From Burkholderiales bacterium (GTDB taxonomy: Bacteria; Pseudomonadota; Gammaproteobacteria; Burkholderiales; Burkholderiaceae_F), in NCBI GenBank assembly GCA_021298875.1, contig JAJTHJ010000340.1:1-7634 (forward strand): a stretch of DNA of 7,634 bases, in the 5' to 3' direction. The notes under the pieces were generated by a model. The model was not told where the DNA came from. It was given only the letters and a program-made list of their open reading frames with translations, and did not search any database. The translations under genes were made by a program, and so were the position numbers. This document shows, piece by piece, positions 1 through 5,929 of this stretch (the first letter of the stretch is position 1; each line of letters opens with the position of its first letter).

Positions 1-1
1 C

Positions 2-310
2 GCCGCGCTGGCCCTGCCGCTTGCCGCCCTTGCCGCCGACGAGCCCAAAAAGCCGTCACCCGCCCAGCAGAAGCAGCAACAGAAGATGGCCGACTGCAAC
101 AAACAGGCCGGCGAGAAAAAGCTGGCCGGCGATGAGCGCAAGAAGTTCATGTCGCAATGCCTGTCGGCCGGCGGTGCGCCGGCCGCCGAAGCGAAGACGG
201 ACGCAACCCCCCAGCAGCAAAGAATGGCCGACTGCAACAAGCAGGCGGGCGAGAAGAAGCTGGCCGGCGACGAGCGCAAGAAGTTCATGTCCGCCTGCCT
301 GAAGGGGTAG
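2..310 (+). CDS. PsiF-repeat secreted protein (5' end missing)
   Basis: The reading frame is open from the left edge and ends at TAG 308-310; the start codon lies outside the window. The visible protein starts with an Ala/Leu-rich stretch ending in A-L-A-A followed by D-E-P-K-K, which reads as the end of a Sec signal peptide with cleavage near the AA/DE boundary. A Gln/Lys-rich linker follows, then two copies of a 26-residue module (MADCNKQAGEKKLAGDERKK, then FMSxCL). The C-N...A...K.L.G..R..FM..CL pattern is that of the PsiF repeat family, named after the phosphate-starvation-inducible psiF of E. coli, whose molecular role is unknown. Each copy has two cysteines about 20 residues apart, so an intra-repeat disulfide in the periplasm is plausible but inferred. 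rapZ starts 20 bp downstream on the same strand, so co-transcription is likely. Family assignment is firm; function and phosphate control cannot be judged because the promoter is not in view. Confidence 0.88.
   Translation, partial: AALALPLAALAADEPKKPSPAQQKQQQKMADCNKQAGEKKLAGDERKKFMSQCLSAGGAPAAEAKTDATPQQQRMADCNKQAGEKKLAGDERKKFMSACLKG
86..301 (+). repeat. Tandem PsiF module duplication within the gene
   Basis: Bases 86-163 and 224-301 are direct repeats 138 bp (46 codons) apart. By eye 70 of 78 bases match. Five of the eight differences are synonymous third-position changes, and the other three all fall in one codon (CAA Gln versus GCC Ala). At protein level 25 of 26 residues are identical. 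A shorter CAG/CAA-rich Gln stretch precedes each copy. The pattern suggests an internal duplication held under protein-level constraint. Confidence 0.9.
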
Positions 311-330
311 CCCGCGCGGCGCCGGCGACG

Positions 331-1200
331 ATGCGCGTCGTTCTCGTCACCGGCATGTCGGGCGCCGGCAAGTCGGTGGCGATCCGGCTGCTGGAAGACC
401 TCGACTACTACTGCGTCGACAACCTGCCGGCGCGTTTTCTGGTCGACGTATGCGCCCACCTGTCGGCGACCGCGCATCGGGAAGTGGCGGTGTCGATCGA
501 CGCCCGGTCGGACGCCACGCTGTCTGAATTGCCGGCGCTGATCGAACGGCTGCGCGGCAGCGGGCACTCGGTCGAAGCGATCTTTCTCACCGCCTCGACC
601 GCCGCGCTGGTGCAGCGCTTCTCCGAGACGCGGCGGCGGCATCCGCTGGCGCTGCGCCTGGCGCGCGAGCGCGGCGGCGGCGAGACAACACTGACCGAGG
701 CAATCGAGGCCGAGCGCAGCCTGCTCGAGCCGCTCGACCGCATCGGCCACACCATCGACACCAGCAACCTGCGCCCGCAGGTCCTGCGCCAATGGGTGCG
801 CGACTTCCTCGGCGCGCCGCAGGCGGCGCTGACCCTGGCTTTCGAGTCCTTCGCCTTCAAGAGCGGACTGCCGATCGCCGCCGACCTCGTCTTCGACGTG
901 CGCAACCTGCCCAACCCGCACTACGAGCGCGAGTTGCGCCCGCTCACCGGGCTGGATGCGCCGGTGGCCGACTTCCTCGCCGCCGCCCCGGCCGTGGCGG
1001 CAATGATCGACGACATCGCCGCCTTCGTGCAGCGCTGGCTGCCGAGTTACGTGGCCGACGACCGCCATTACCTGACGGTGGCGGTCGGCTGCACCGGCGG
1101 ACAGCACCGTTCGCCCTACGTGGTCGCGCAACTGGCGCGGCGCTTTGCCGCGCGGGCGCACGTGCTGGCCCGGCACCGGGCTTTGGCGCAAGCCGCATGA
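331..1200 (+). CDS. rapZ: RapZ, RNase adapter / nucleotide-binding protein
   Basis: This 289-residue protein matches the usual RapZ (YvcJ/YhbJ) length of about 285. The N-terminal P-loop domain carries Walker A GMSGAGKS at residues 8-15, CVDNLP at 28-33, a D-A-R motif at 57-59 expected to contact the nucleotide base, and RFSETRRRHPL at 96-106. The C-terminal domain has FKSGLP, DLVFDVRNLPNPHY and GCTGGQHRS at 253-261, the family's characteristic ligand/RNA-binding signature. In E. coli RapZ senses glucosamine-6-phosphate and hands the sRNA GlmZ to RNase E; it also binds and hydrolyses ATP/GTP. Whether an equivalent sRNA exists here is unknown. The ATG at 331 was chosen because the P-loop follows at the normal distance; an in-frame ATG at 157 would add 58 residues that are only a frame-shifted reading of the upstream psiF-like gene. 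No strong Shine-Dalgarno is visible. The stop overlaps the next gene's start (ATGA). Confidence 0.96.
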   Translation: MRVVLVTGMSGAGKSVAIRLLEDLDYYCVDNLPARFLVDVCAHLSATAHREVAVSIDARSDATLSELPALIERLRGSGHSVEAIFLTASTAALVQRFSETRRRHPLALRLARERGGGETTLTEAIEAERSLLEPLDRIGHTIDTSNLRPQVLRQWVRDFLGAPQAALTLAFESFAFKSGLPIAADLVFDVRNLPNPHYERELRPLTGLDAPVADFLAAAPAVAAMIDDIAAFVQRWLPSYVADDRHYLTVAVGCTGGQHRSPYVVAQLARRFAARAHVLARHRALAQAA

Positions 1201-1829
1201 CGCTGCCAATCTTTGCGCTGAACACGGTGTTGTTTCCCGGCGGCGCGCTGCCGCTGCGCATCTTCGAGGCGCGCTATCTCGACATGGCGCGCGAGTGCCT
1301 GCGCGACGGCCAGCCCTTCGGCGTGTGCCTGGTTGCCCGCGGGCGCGAAGTCGGCGGCGCGGCGACGACCGAAGCGGTCGGTTGCACCGCCACCATCGCC
1401 GAATGGGACATGCAGCAGCTCGGCTTGCTGCTGGTGCGCGCCGTCGGCGGCACGCGCTTCCGCATCCGCGCGCGCAGCGTGCAGCCCGACGGGCTGCTGC
1501 GGGCCGAGGTCGAACCGATCGCCCCCGACGCCGACGGGCCGCTGGCGCCGGCGCATGCCGATTGCGCCGACCTGCTGCGGCGGATCGTCGACGACCTGGA
1601 CGCGCAGCGAGCCGCACGCCAGGCAAGCGCCGAGCCGCCGGTGCTCGGCGGCCCGCCCTTCGAGCCGCCGCATCGCTTCGACTCGCGCGTGTGGGTCGGC
1701 AACCGCCTGTGCGAGGTGCTGCCGGTGCCGCTCGCCGCCAAGCAAAAGCTGATGGAGCTGCCGGACGCCAGCGCCCGGCTGGACATCGTCACCCGCTACC
1801 TGAAGCAGCACGCGGTGCTTGAGCCATAG
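1197..1829 (+). CDS. LON substrate-binding-domain protein (no protease domain)
   Basis: This 210-residue protein consists of essentially one LON N-terminal (substrate-binding) domain. The opening PIFALNTVLFPGG, LPLRIFEARYLDM and PFGVCLVARG segments are typical of stand-alone LON-domain proteins, and a hydrophobic strand (LGLLLVRAVGG) followed by TRFRI continues the beta-rich fold. A Pro-rich linker (about residues 145-160) leads to an alpha-helical end with NRLCEVLPVPLAAKQKLMEL. No AAA+ module or Ser-Lys protease dyad is present, so it is not a Lon protease. Such proteins may bind unfolded or partner proteins; the precise role is unknown. The ATG sits in an ATGA overlap with the rapZ stop and has no clear Shine-Dalgarno, so translation is probably coupled to rapZ. 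The frame stays open upstream to 792, but that part is a shadow of rapZ. The last 41 bp overlap the 3' end of mutY on the opposite strand. Confidence 0.9.
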   Translation: MTLPIFALNTVLFPGGALPLRIFEARYLDMARECLRDGQPFGVCLVARGREVGGAATTEAVGCTATIAEWDMQQLGLLLVRAVGGTRFRIRARSVQPDGLLRAEVEPIAPDADGPLAPAHADCADLLRRIVDDLDAQRAARQASAEPPVLGGPPFEPPHRFDSRVWVGNRLCEVLPVPLAAKQKLMELPDASARLDIVTRYLKQHAVLEP

Positions 1830-2853
1830 GCGCCAGTTCGACCAGCAGCCGGCGCACGGGTGCCGGCAGCGCGGCAGTGTGCACTTCGCCCCAGCGCAGC
1901 CAGCGTGCGCCGGCCGGCAGCGGCACTGCCGCCGGCAGCCGCGCCACGTGCGGCGTGAACGACAGCGTGTAGTGGGTGAACGCGTGCCGGCGCATCGGCA
2001 AGGGCTGCGGCGGTTCGCTGCCGCCCAGCCCCGCCAGCGCGCGGTGCAACGCGGCGGCACTGGCGAACTGCGGCAGCGAAAACAAGCCGCCCCAGATGCC
2101 CTGCGGCGCCCGCTGCTCGACCAGCACCCGGCCGCGGCAGAGCGCCACCAGCAGGTGCGCCCGCTCGATGCGCAGCGCGCGCGGCGGGCGCGGCGCCGGC
2201 AGTTGCGCCACACGCCCGCTGCGCCGCGCCACACAGGTGGCGCGCAGCGGGCAGCGATCGCAGCAGGGCGAGCGGCGGGTGCAGACAGTGGCGCCGAGAT
2301 CCATCAGCGCCTGTGTGTAGGCCGGCATCGCCGCGGCCGGCGGCAGCAAGCGCTGCGCCCGTTGCCAGAGCGCCCGCTCGACCGGCGCCACGCCGGGGTA
2401 GCCGGCGATGCCGAAGTGCCGCGCCAGCACGCGCTTGACGTTGCCGTCGAGGATCGCCGCGCGCTCGTCGAAGCAGAACGCGGCAATCGCCGCCGCCGTG
2501 GAGCGGCCGATGCCCGGCAGGCCGGCCAGGGCCGCGCCGCTCGTCGGAAAGCGGCCGCCATGCTCGGCCACCACCCCCTGAGCGCAGCGATGCAGGTTGC
2601 GTGCACGGGCGTAATAGCCCAGGCCGGCCCACAGCGCCATCACCTCCGACAGCGGCGCGGCCGCCAGCGCCTGCACGTCCGGCCAACGGGCGACGAAGCG
2701 CTCGTAGTACGGGATGACAGTGGCCACCTGGGTCTGCTGCAGCATCACCTCCGACAGCCACACCCGGTACGGGTCGCGGCTGCCCTGCCACGGCAACCCG
2801 CGGCGGCCGTGCCGGGCGTGCCAGTCGAGCAGGCGGGCGGCGAACCCTGCCAC
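1789..2853 (-). CDS. mutY: A/G-specific adenine DNA glycosylase MutY
   Basis: MutY excises adenine mispaired with 8-oxoguanine, the second line of the GO repair system. At 354 residues it is close to E. coli MutY (350). Order of features: catalytic Glu35 in WLSEVMLQQTQV; helix-hairpin-helix LPGIGRSTAAA at 112-122; catalytic Asp136 in ILDGNVKRVLAR; [4Fe-4S] ligands Cys191, Cys198, Cys201 and Cys207 (C-X6-C-X2-C-X5-C), with an extra Cys at 197; then a NUDIX-like 8-oxoG-recognition domain from about 230 (LLVALCRGRVLVEQR, GIWGGLFSLP). The C-terminal loop reads F-T-H (292-294) where many MutYs have F-S-H. The start is GTG at 2853, one base after the stop of the upstream GTPase gene, so re-initiation by the same ribosome is likely. 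The protein ends in a short low-complexity tail (APRAASGSG) encoded in the stretch shared with the LON gene. All catalytic residues are present, so it should be active. Confidence 0.97.
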   Translation of the reverse strand: MAGFAARLLDWHARHGRRGLPWQGSRDPYRVWLSEVMLQQTQVATVIPYYERFVARWPDVQALAAAPLSEVMALWAGLGYYARARNLHRCAQGVVAEHGGRFPTSGAALAGLPGIGRSTAAAIAAFCFDERAAILDGNVKRVLARHFGIAGYPGVAPVERALWQRAQRLLPPAAAMPAYTQALMDLGATVCTRRSPCCDRCPLRATCVARRSGRVAQLPAPRPPRALRIERAHLLVALCRGRVLVEQRAPQGIWGGLFSLPQFASAAALHRALAGLGGSEPPQPLPMRRHAFTHYTLSFTPHVARLPAAVPLPAGARWLRWGEVHTAALPAPVRRLLVELAPMAQAPRAASGSG

Positions 2854-2854
2854 G

Positions 2855-4837
2855 TCAGGCGGTCGCCGCGCGCGCCGCCGTCACGGTCGGCGGCTCGCCA
2901 TGCGCCTGCGCACGCCCCTCCGGCCCGGCCAGCCGGCGGCAGCGATCGAGCAGCGACTCGAGCACGTCGCGCCGGCCGCGCGTCTCGCCCAGGGCGTCTT
3001 CGAGCTCGCCGATGCGCTCGCGCAACGAGTCGCGCGCCACGGCGATGCGATCGGCGGCGGCGGCACGCCGCTTGAGCTGCGTGCGCTGCTCGCGCAACTG
3101 CGCCTCCAGCGGCGGCAATAGCGAGCCGCTCCAGGCCTCAGCATCGCGCTCGGCGGATTCGAAGATGTCGCGCACGCGCACCACCACGCTGTCGAAGAAG
3201 CGCTCGATCAGCGTCCACTTGTTGTGCAGCAGCGCCGCCTGCGGGCCGAGCTGGCTGCGCGCTGCGGCTTCGGCCTGCGCCAGTTCGGCCCGGTAGGTGT
3301 CGAGGTTGAAGGCCATCGGCGGCGACAGCACGCAGCCCAGTTGCTCGGCAAACGAGCGCTGCACGCCGAGTGTCATCCGCTCGATCTCGCGCAGCGCCTC
3401 GTTGGCGGCGACGAGGCCGGCGTCGGCGTCGGCAAAGAAGTCACGCACCACGGCACTGAACCGCAGGCCGCCCAGGCTGGCGCACATCCGCTCGCGCGCG
3501 CCGACCACGTGCCGGCGCAGCGCGTCGCGGCGCAGCGGGGCAAGGGCCTTTTCGGTCAGGCGGTCGAGTACCGAACGCGCGGCCACCAGCCGGCGCACGT
3601 GCTGCTCGAAGTCGCGCCGCTCGACCTCGGCGCGCGTGGCCAGGCGCTGCACGGCGTCGTCGTTCTTGCCGTGCAGGCCGCGCAGTTCGAGCAGTTGCTC
3701 CTCGACGTGGCGGTCGCGCCCGTCGAGCAGGTGCCGCACCTGCAGAGCCACCCGCTCGATCGCCGCCAGCGTGCGGTCGCGCACGATGCGGTGCTTGGCC
3801 GGCACCAGCAGGTCGACGAGCGCGCCTTCGAGCTGCGGCAGCCGGCTGCGGGCCAGCAACCGGCGGTCGCCGGTGACTTTGCCCACCAGTCCCTTCTGCG
3901 CCGACACCGGAAAGACTCGCGTCGACGCCAGGCCGAGCGTCTCGCCGACCGAGTGCGCCTGACGGGCGATCTCGCGCTCCAGTTCGCGCTCCGTCTTCAG
4001 CGGATCCCACAGGCCGTCGATTTTGTTCAGCACGGCGATGTGATGGCGCGCGGCTGCCCCTTCGCCGGCCACCAGCCGCCAGACCGCCAGATCGCTCTTG
4101 GTCACCCCGGTATCGGCGGCCAGCACGAACAGCACCGCGTGCGCCTTGGGCACCAGGGCCAGCGTCAGCTCCGGCTCGGCGCCGATGGCGTTCAGCCCCG
4201 GCGTATCGAGGATCACCAGCCCCTGCTTGAGCAGCGGGTGCGGAAAGTTGATCACCGCATGCCGCCAGCGCGAAATCTCCACCTTGCCGTCGGCGTCGCG
4301 CAGCAGCGGCTGCTCGGGATCGTCGGGGTCGTACAGCCCGTAGGCCTGCGCTTCGTCGGCCGGCACGCGGGTGGTCTCGGCCACCAGGCCAAACGCGCGC
4401 AGCATGCCTTCGGGCGAATCGGTGTCGAGCGGAAACACCTGCCACTCGCCGGCGGCGCGCTTGAAGTCGGTCGTGGAACCGGCGCGGCCGCGCGTTTCGA
4501 TCGGCAGCGCACGGATGCACGGGGGCAGCGTCTCGTCGTACAGCAGTTCGGTCGGGCACATGGTCGTCCGGCCGGCCGAGGACGGCAGCACGCGCCGGCC
4601 GTACTCGGAGAAGAAGATGGCGTTGATCAGTTCGCTCTTGCCACGCGAGAACTCGGCGACAAAGGCCACCATCAGCCGGTCTTCGGCCAGGCGGTCGAGC
4701 GCGTCGTCGAGGCGGCGGCCGGCGTCGCCGTCGAGCAACTCCACCAGGGTCAGCCACTCGCGCAGGCGCACGATCGCCCCAGCGAGCGCGTCGCGCCAGG
4801 CGGCGTATTCCTCGAAGCTGGATGCCAGTTCGGCCAT
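2855..4837 (-). CDS. Dynamin-like large GTPase
   Basis: This 660-residue protein has a bacterial dynamin-family GTPase domain followed by a long helical region. Motifs: G1 P-loop AEFSRGKS at 61-68, then ELINAIFF; G2 threonine in GRTTMCPTELL near 91-92; G3 DTPGL at 211-215; G4 NKID at 271-274; a possible G5 around PVSAQKG (310-316). From about 355 to 640 the sequence is rich in Arg, Glu, Leu and Ala with heptad-like stretches (for example EQLLELRGLHG and REQRTQLKRRAAAADRIAV), consistent with the stalk/coiled-coil part of the family. No clear transmembrane helix was seen. Dynamin-like proteins bind and remodel membranes through GTP-driven assembly; the task here is unknown. The ATG at 4837 is preferred. 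An in-frame ATG at 4933 would add 32 residues (LHLPVLVALCAADADADNPQ region) running through an apparently non-coding spacer. It lies between mutM and mutY on the same strand and is very tightly coupled to mutY. Confidence 0.88.
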   Translation of the reverse strand: MAELASSFEEYAAWRDALAGAIVRLREWLTLVELLDGDAGRRLDDALDRLAEDRLMVAFVAEFSRGKSELINAIFFSEYGRRVLPSSAGRTTMCPTELLYDETLPPCIRALPIETRGRAGSTTDFKRAAGEWQVFPLDTDSPEGMLRAFGLVAETTRVPADEAQAYGLYDPDDPEQPLLRDADGKVEISRWRHAVINFPHPLLKQGLVILDTPGLNAIGAEPELTLALVPKAHAVLFVLAADTGVTKSDLAVWRLVAGEGAAARHHIAVLNKIDGLWDPLKTERELEREIARQAHSVGETLGLASTRVFPVSAQKGLVGKVTGDRRLLARSRLPQLEGALVDLLVPAKHRIVRDRTLAAIERVALQVRHLLDGRDRHVEEQLLELRGLHGKNDDAVQRLATRAEVERRDFEQHVRRLVAARSVLDRLTEKALAPLRRDALRRHVVGARERMCASLGGLRFSAVVRDFFADADAGLVAANEALREIERMTLGVQRSFAEQLGCVLSPPMAFNLDTYRAELAQAEAAARSQLGPQAALLHNKWTLIERFFDSVVVRVRDIFESAERDAEAWSGSLLPPLEAQLREQRTQLKRRAAAADRIAVARDSLRERIGELEDALGETRGRRDVLESLLDRCRRLAGPEGRAQAHGEPPTVTAARAATA

Positions 4838-4860
4838 GGGGGTCGCCGTGCAAAGAGGCT

Positions 4861-4873
4861 GCGGATTATCCGC
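4861..4873 (-). promoter_or_regulatory. Palindrome with -10-like core upstream of GTPase gene
   Basis: Read on the minus strand the site is GCGGATAATCCGC, two perfect 6-bp arms around one central base, ending 24 bases before the GTPase ATG. It contains GATAAT, five of six matches to the sigma70 -10 consensus, at a plausible distance for a short leader. No good -35 box was found 16-18 bases upstream. It could be a promoter with an overlapping operator, or a chance AT-containing patch. Confidence 0.3.
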
Positions 4874-4954
4874 GTCCGCGTCGGCTGCGCACAGTGCCAC
4901 AAGGACGGGTAGGTGCAAGCGCGACCCCGCCATCCCTGGCAGCGCTCGTCGCTT

Positions 4955-5102
4955 GGGAAACGCTGAACAAGCTACTGCGCGGCCTAATTCCGCCCTTGCG
5001 GCGCCCGCTGTACTCGCCTGTGCGCGTGCGCGCCTCGGGTCGCACCCCGGATCGAGTCCGGGGCAGGCCCGGGCCGCTCGCGATGCTGCTTCGGCGTTTC
5101 CC
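4955..5102. repeat. Inverted-repeat element, possibly MITE/REP-like
   Basis: The left arm starts at 4955 with GGGAAACGCTGAACAAGC. The complement of the right arm, read back from 5102, starts GGGAAACGCCGAAGCAGC. By eye 15 of the first 18 positions match, and both arms end inward in GCGGCC. Together they bound 148 bp with no coding potential. The right tip supplies the last base of the mutM stop codon (TAG, complement of 5102-5104). No target-site duplication was recognised at the edges (CTT on the left, TAC on the right). A non-autonomous insertion element or an intergenic repeat family is the best guess; a long imperfect hairpin acting in mRNA is the alternative. Confidence 0.5.
5045..5063. 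repeat. Perfect 7-bp hairpin (REP-like palindrome)
   Basis: CCCCGGA (5045-5051) and TCCGGGG (5057-5063) are perfect inverted arms around a 5-base loop TCGAG. A further 10-bp perfect palindrome, GGCCCGGGCC, lies at 5066-5075. Such GC-rich extragenic palindromes occur as dispersed repeats in many proteobacteria and can stabilise upstream mRNA or pause transcription. Here it would lie in the 3' region of a mutM transcript. No U-tract follows on either strand. Confidence 0.55.
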
Positions 5103-5929
5103 TACTTGCGCTGGCAGCGCGGGCAAAAGTAGGTCGCCCGCTGCCCCTGTACGAGCCGGCGGATGCGGGTGCTGCAGGCGCGGCAGGGCGCACCGGCGCG
5201 GTCGTACACCGCTGCTTCCCGCATGAAGTAGCCGGCCTCGCCGGAGGCGGACACGAAATCGCGCAAAGTGCTGCCGCCGACCGCGATCGCCTCGGCCAGC
5301 ACCGCGCGCACCGCGCGCGCCAGTCGCTCGCAGCGGCGCGGGCCGAGCCGGCGCGCCGGCACGCGCGGGTCGATGCCGGCGCGAAACAGGCTCTCGGACG
5401 CGTAGATGTTGCCCACCCCGACCACCGCCTCGCCGGCCAGCAGCACGAGCTTGATTGCCGCGACGCGGCCGCGCGTGTGCCGGTACAGCCAGGCCCCGTC
5501 GAAACGCGGGTCGAAGGGCTCGATCCCCAGCCGCGCGAGCAGCGGATGGTCGTCCAGCGCTCCGCTGCCGGCCGGCTGCCAGAGCAGCGCGCCAAAGCGG
5601 CGCGGGTCGGTCAGGCGTAGACAGGCGCCGCCGATGCGCAGATCGACATGGTCGTGCCGGCCCGCAGGGGGCGCGCGGAGCGGATGCACCCGCCACACGC
5701 CGGACATGCCCAAATGCGAGATCAGCGTGCCGTGGGCAAAACGCCACAGCAGGTACTTGCCGCGCCGCTCCAGCCGCAGCACTTCATGCCCGGCGAGCAG
5801 CCGTGGCAGGCGCGGCGGCACGGGCCAGCGCAAGCGCGGCTCGCGCACGGTCACGGCGCGCACGGTGCGCCCTTCGACCCACGGCGCCAGCGCTTGGCGG
5901 GTGACTTCGACTTCCGGCAACTCGGGCAT
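5102..5929 (-). CDS. mutM: Formamidopyrimidine-DNA glycosylase MutM/Fpg
   Basis: MutM is the bifunctional glycosylase/AP lyase that removes 8-oxoguanine and formamidopyrimidines from DNA. At 275 residues it fits the family (E. coli 269). It begins MPELPEVEV, giving the catalytic N-terminal Pro2 and Glu3 after Met removal. Lys58 lies in RRGKYLL, and the HLGMSG (Met75) and DPRRFG (Arg110, Phe112) segments form the strand-inserting triad. VGVGNIYASE at 170-179 is the conserved helix-two-turn-helix region. The C-terminal zinc finger is C249-X2-C252-X16-C269-X2-C272, with the DNA-binding Arg264 in QRATYFC. The start at 5929 is fixed by the obligatory P-E-L-P-E; the frame stays open upstream to 6559 only as a shadow of the TPR gene. 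No Shine-Dalgarno is visible before this ATG (the leader is C-rich), so translation may be weak or leaderless. It is divergent from the TPR gene and the first gene of the minus-strand group. Confidence 0.97.
   Translation of the reverse strand: MPELPEVEVTRQALAPWVEGRTVRAVTVREPRLRWPVPPRLPRLLAGHEVLRLERRGKYLLWRFAHGTLISHLGMSGVWRVHPLRAPPAGRHDHVDLRIGGACLRLTDPRRFGALLWQPAGSGALDDHPLLARLGIEPFDPRFDGAWLYRHTRGRVAAIKLVLLAGEAVVGVGNIYASESLFRAGIDPRVPARRLGPRRCERLARAVRAVLAEAIAVGGSTLRDFVSASGEAGYFMREAAVYDRAGAPCRACSTRIRRLVQGQRATYFCPRCQRK

Larger units (their letters stand above)
4838..5101. other. 264-bp spacer between mutM and the GTPase gene
   Basis: No credible gene is visible here; open frames crossing it are extensions or shadows of the neighbours. 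It holds three notable structures: a 13-bp palindrome just upstream of the GTPase start (4861-4873), a hairpin (5045-5063), and a pair of inverted arms (4955-4984 and 5072-5102) that enclose the hairpin. It is the only spacer over 50 bp in the window. No poly-T tract follows any stem on the minus strand, so I do not call an intrinsic terminator. Confidence 0.7.

Noticed and set aside
157..330. Earlier in-frame ATG for rapZ
   Set aside because: It would add 58 residues in front of the P-loop that are an out-of-frame reading of the psiF-like gene; family members begin a few residues before the P-loop.
1197..1829. Truncated Lon protease
   Set aside because: No sign of a lost AAA+ or protease domain; stand-alone LON-domain proteins of about 200 residues are a known family, and the next sequence is the convergent mutY gene.
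1819..3075. 418-codon plus-strand open frame over mutY
   Set aside because: It is antisense to a complete MutY with all catalytic and iron-sulfur residues; its own protein is an Arg/Gln/Ala-rich composition artefact.
3224..4912. 562-codon plus-strand open frame opposite the GTPase gene
   Set aside because: Its translation is Gln/His/Arg-rich without domain motifs and mirrors the high-GC codon structure of the real GTPase gene on the minus strand, which has clear G1, G3 and G4 motifs.
4838..4933. 32-residue N-terminal extension of the GTPase (ATG at 4933)
   Set aside because: The extension includes a short hydrophobic stretch (LPVLVALCA) that could suggest a signal, but it lies in spacer sequence with a palindrome and a -10-like site, and MAELASSFEEYAAWRDAL looks like a normal family N-terminus.
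5045..5063. Rho-independent terminator after mutM
   Set aside because: The stem is strong, but neither strand shows a T-rich tract after it, so intrinsic termination is not supported.
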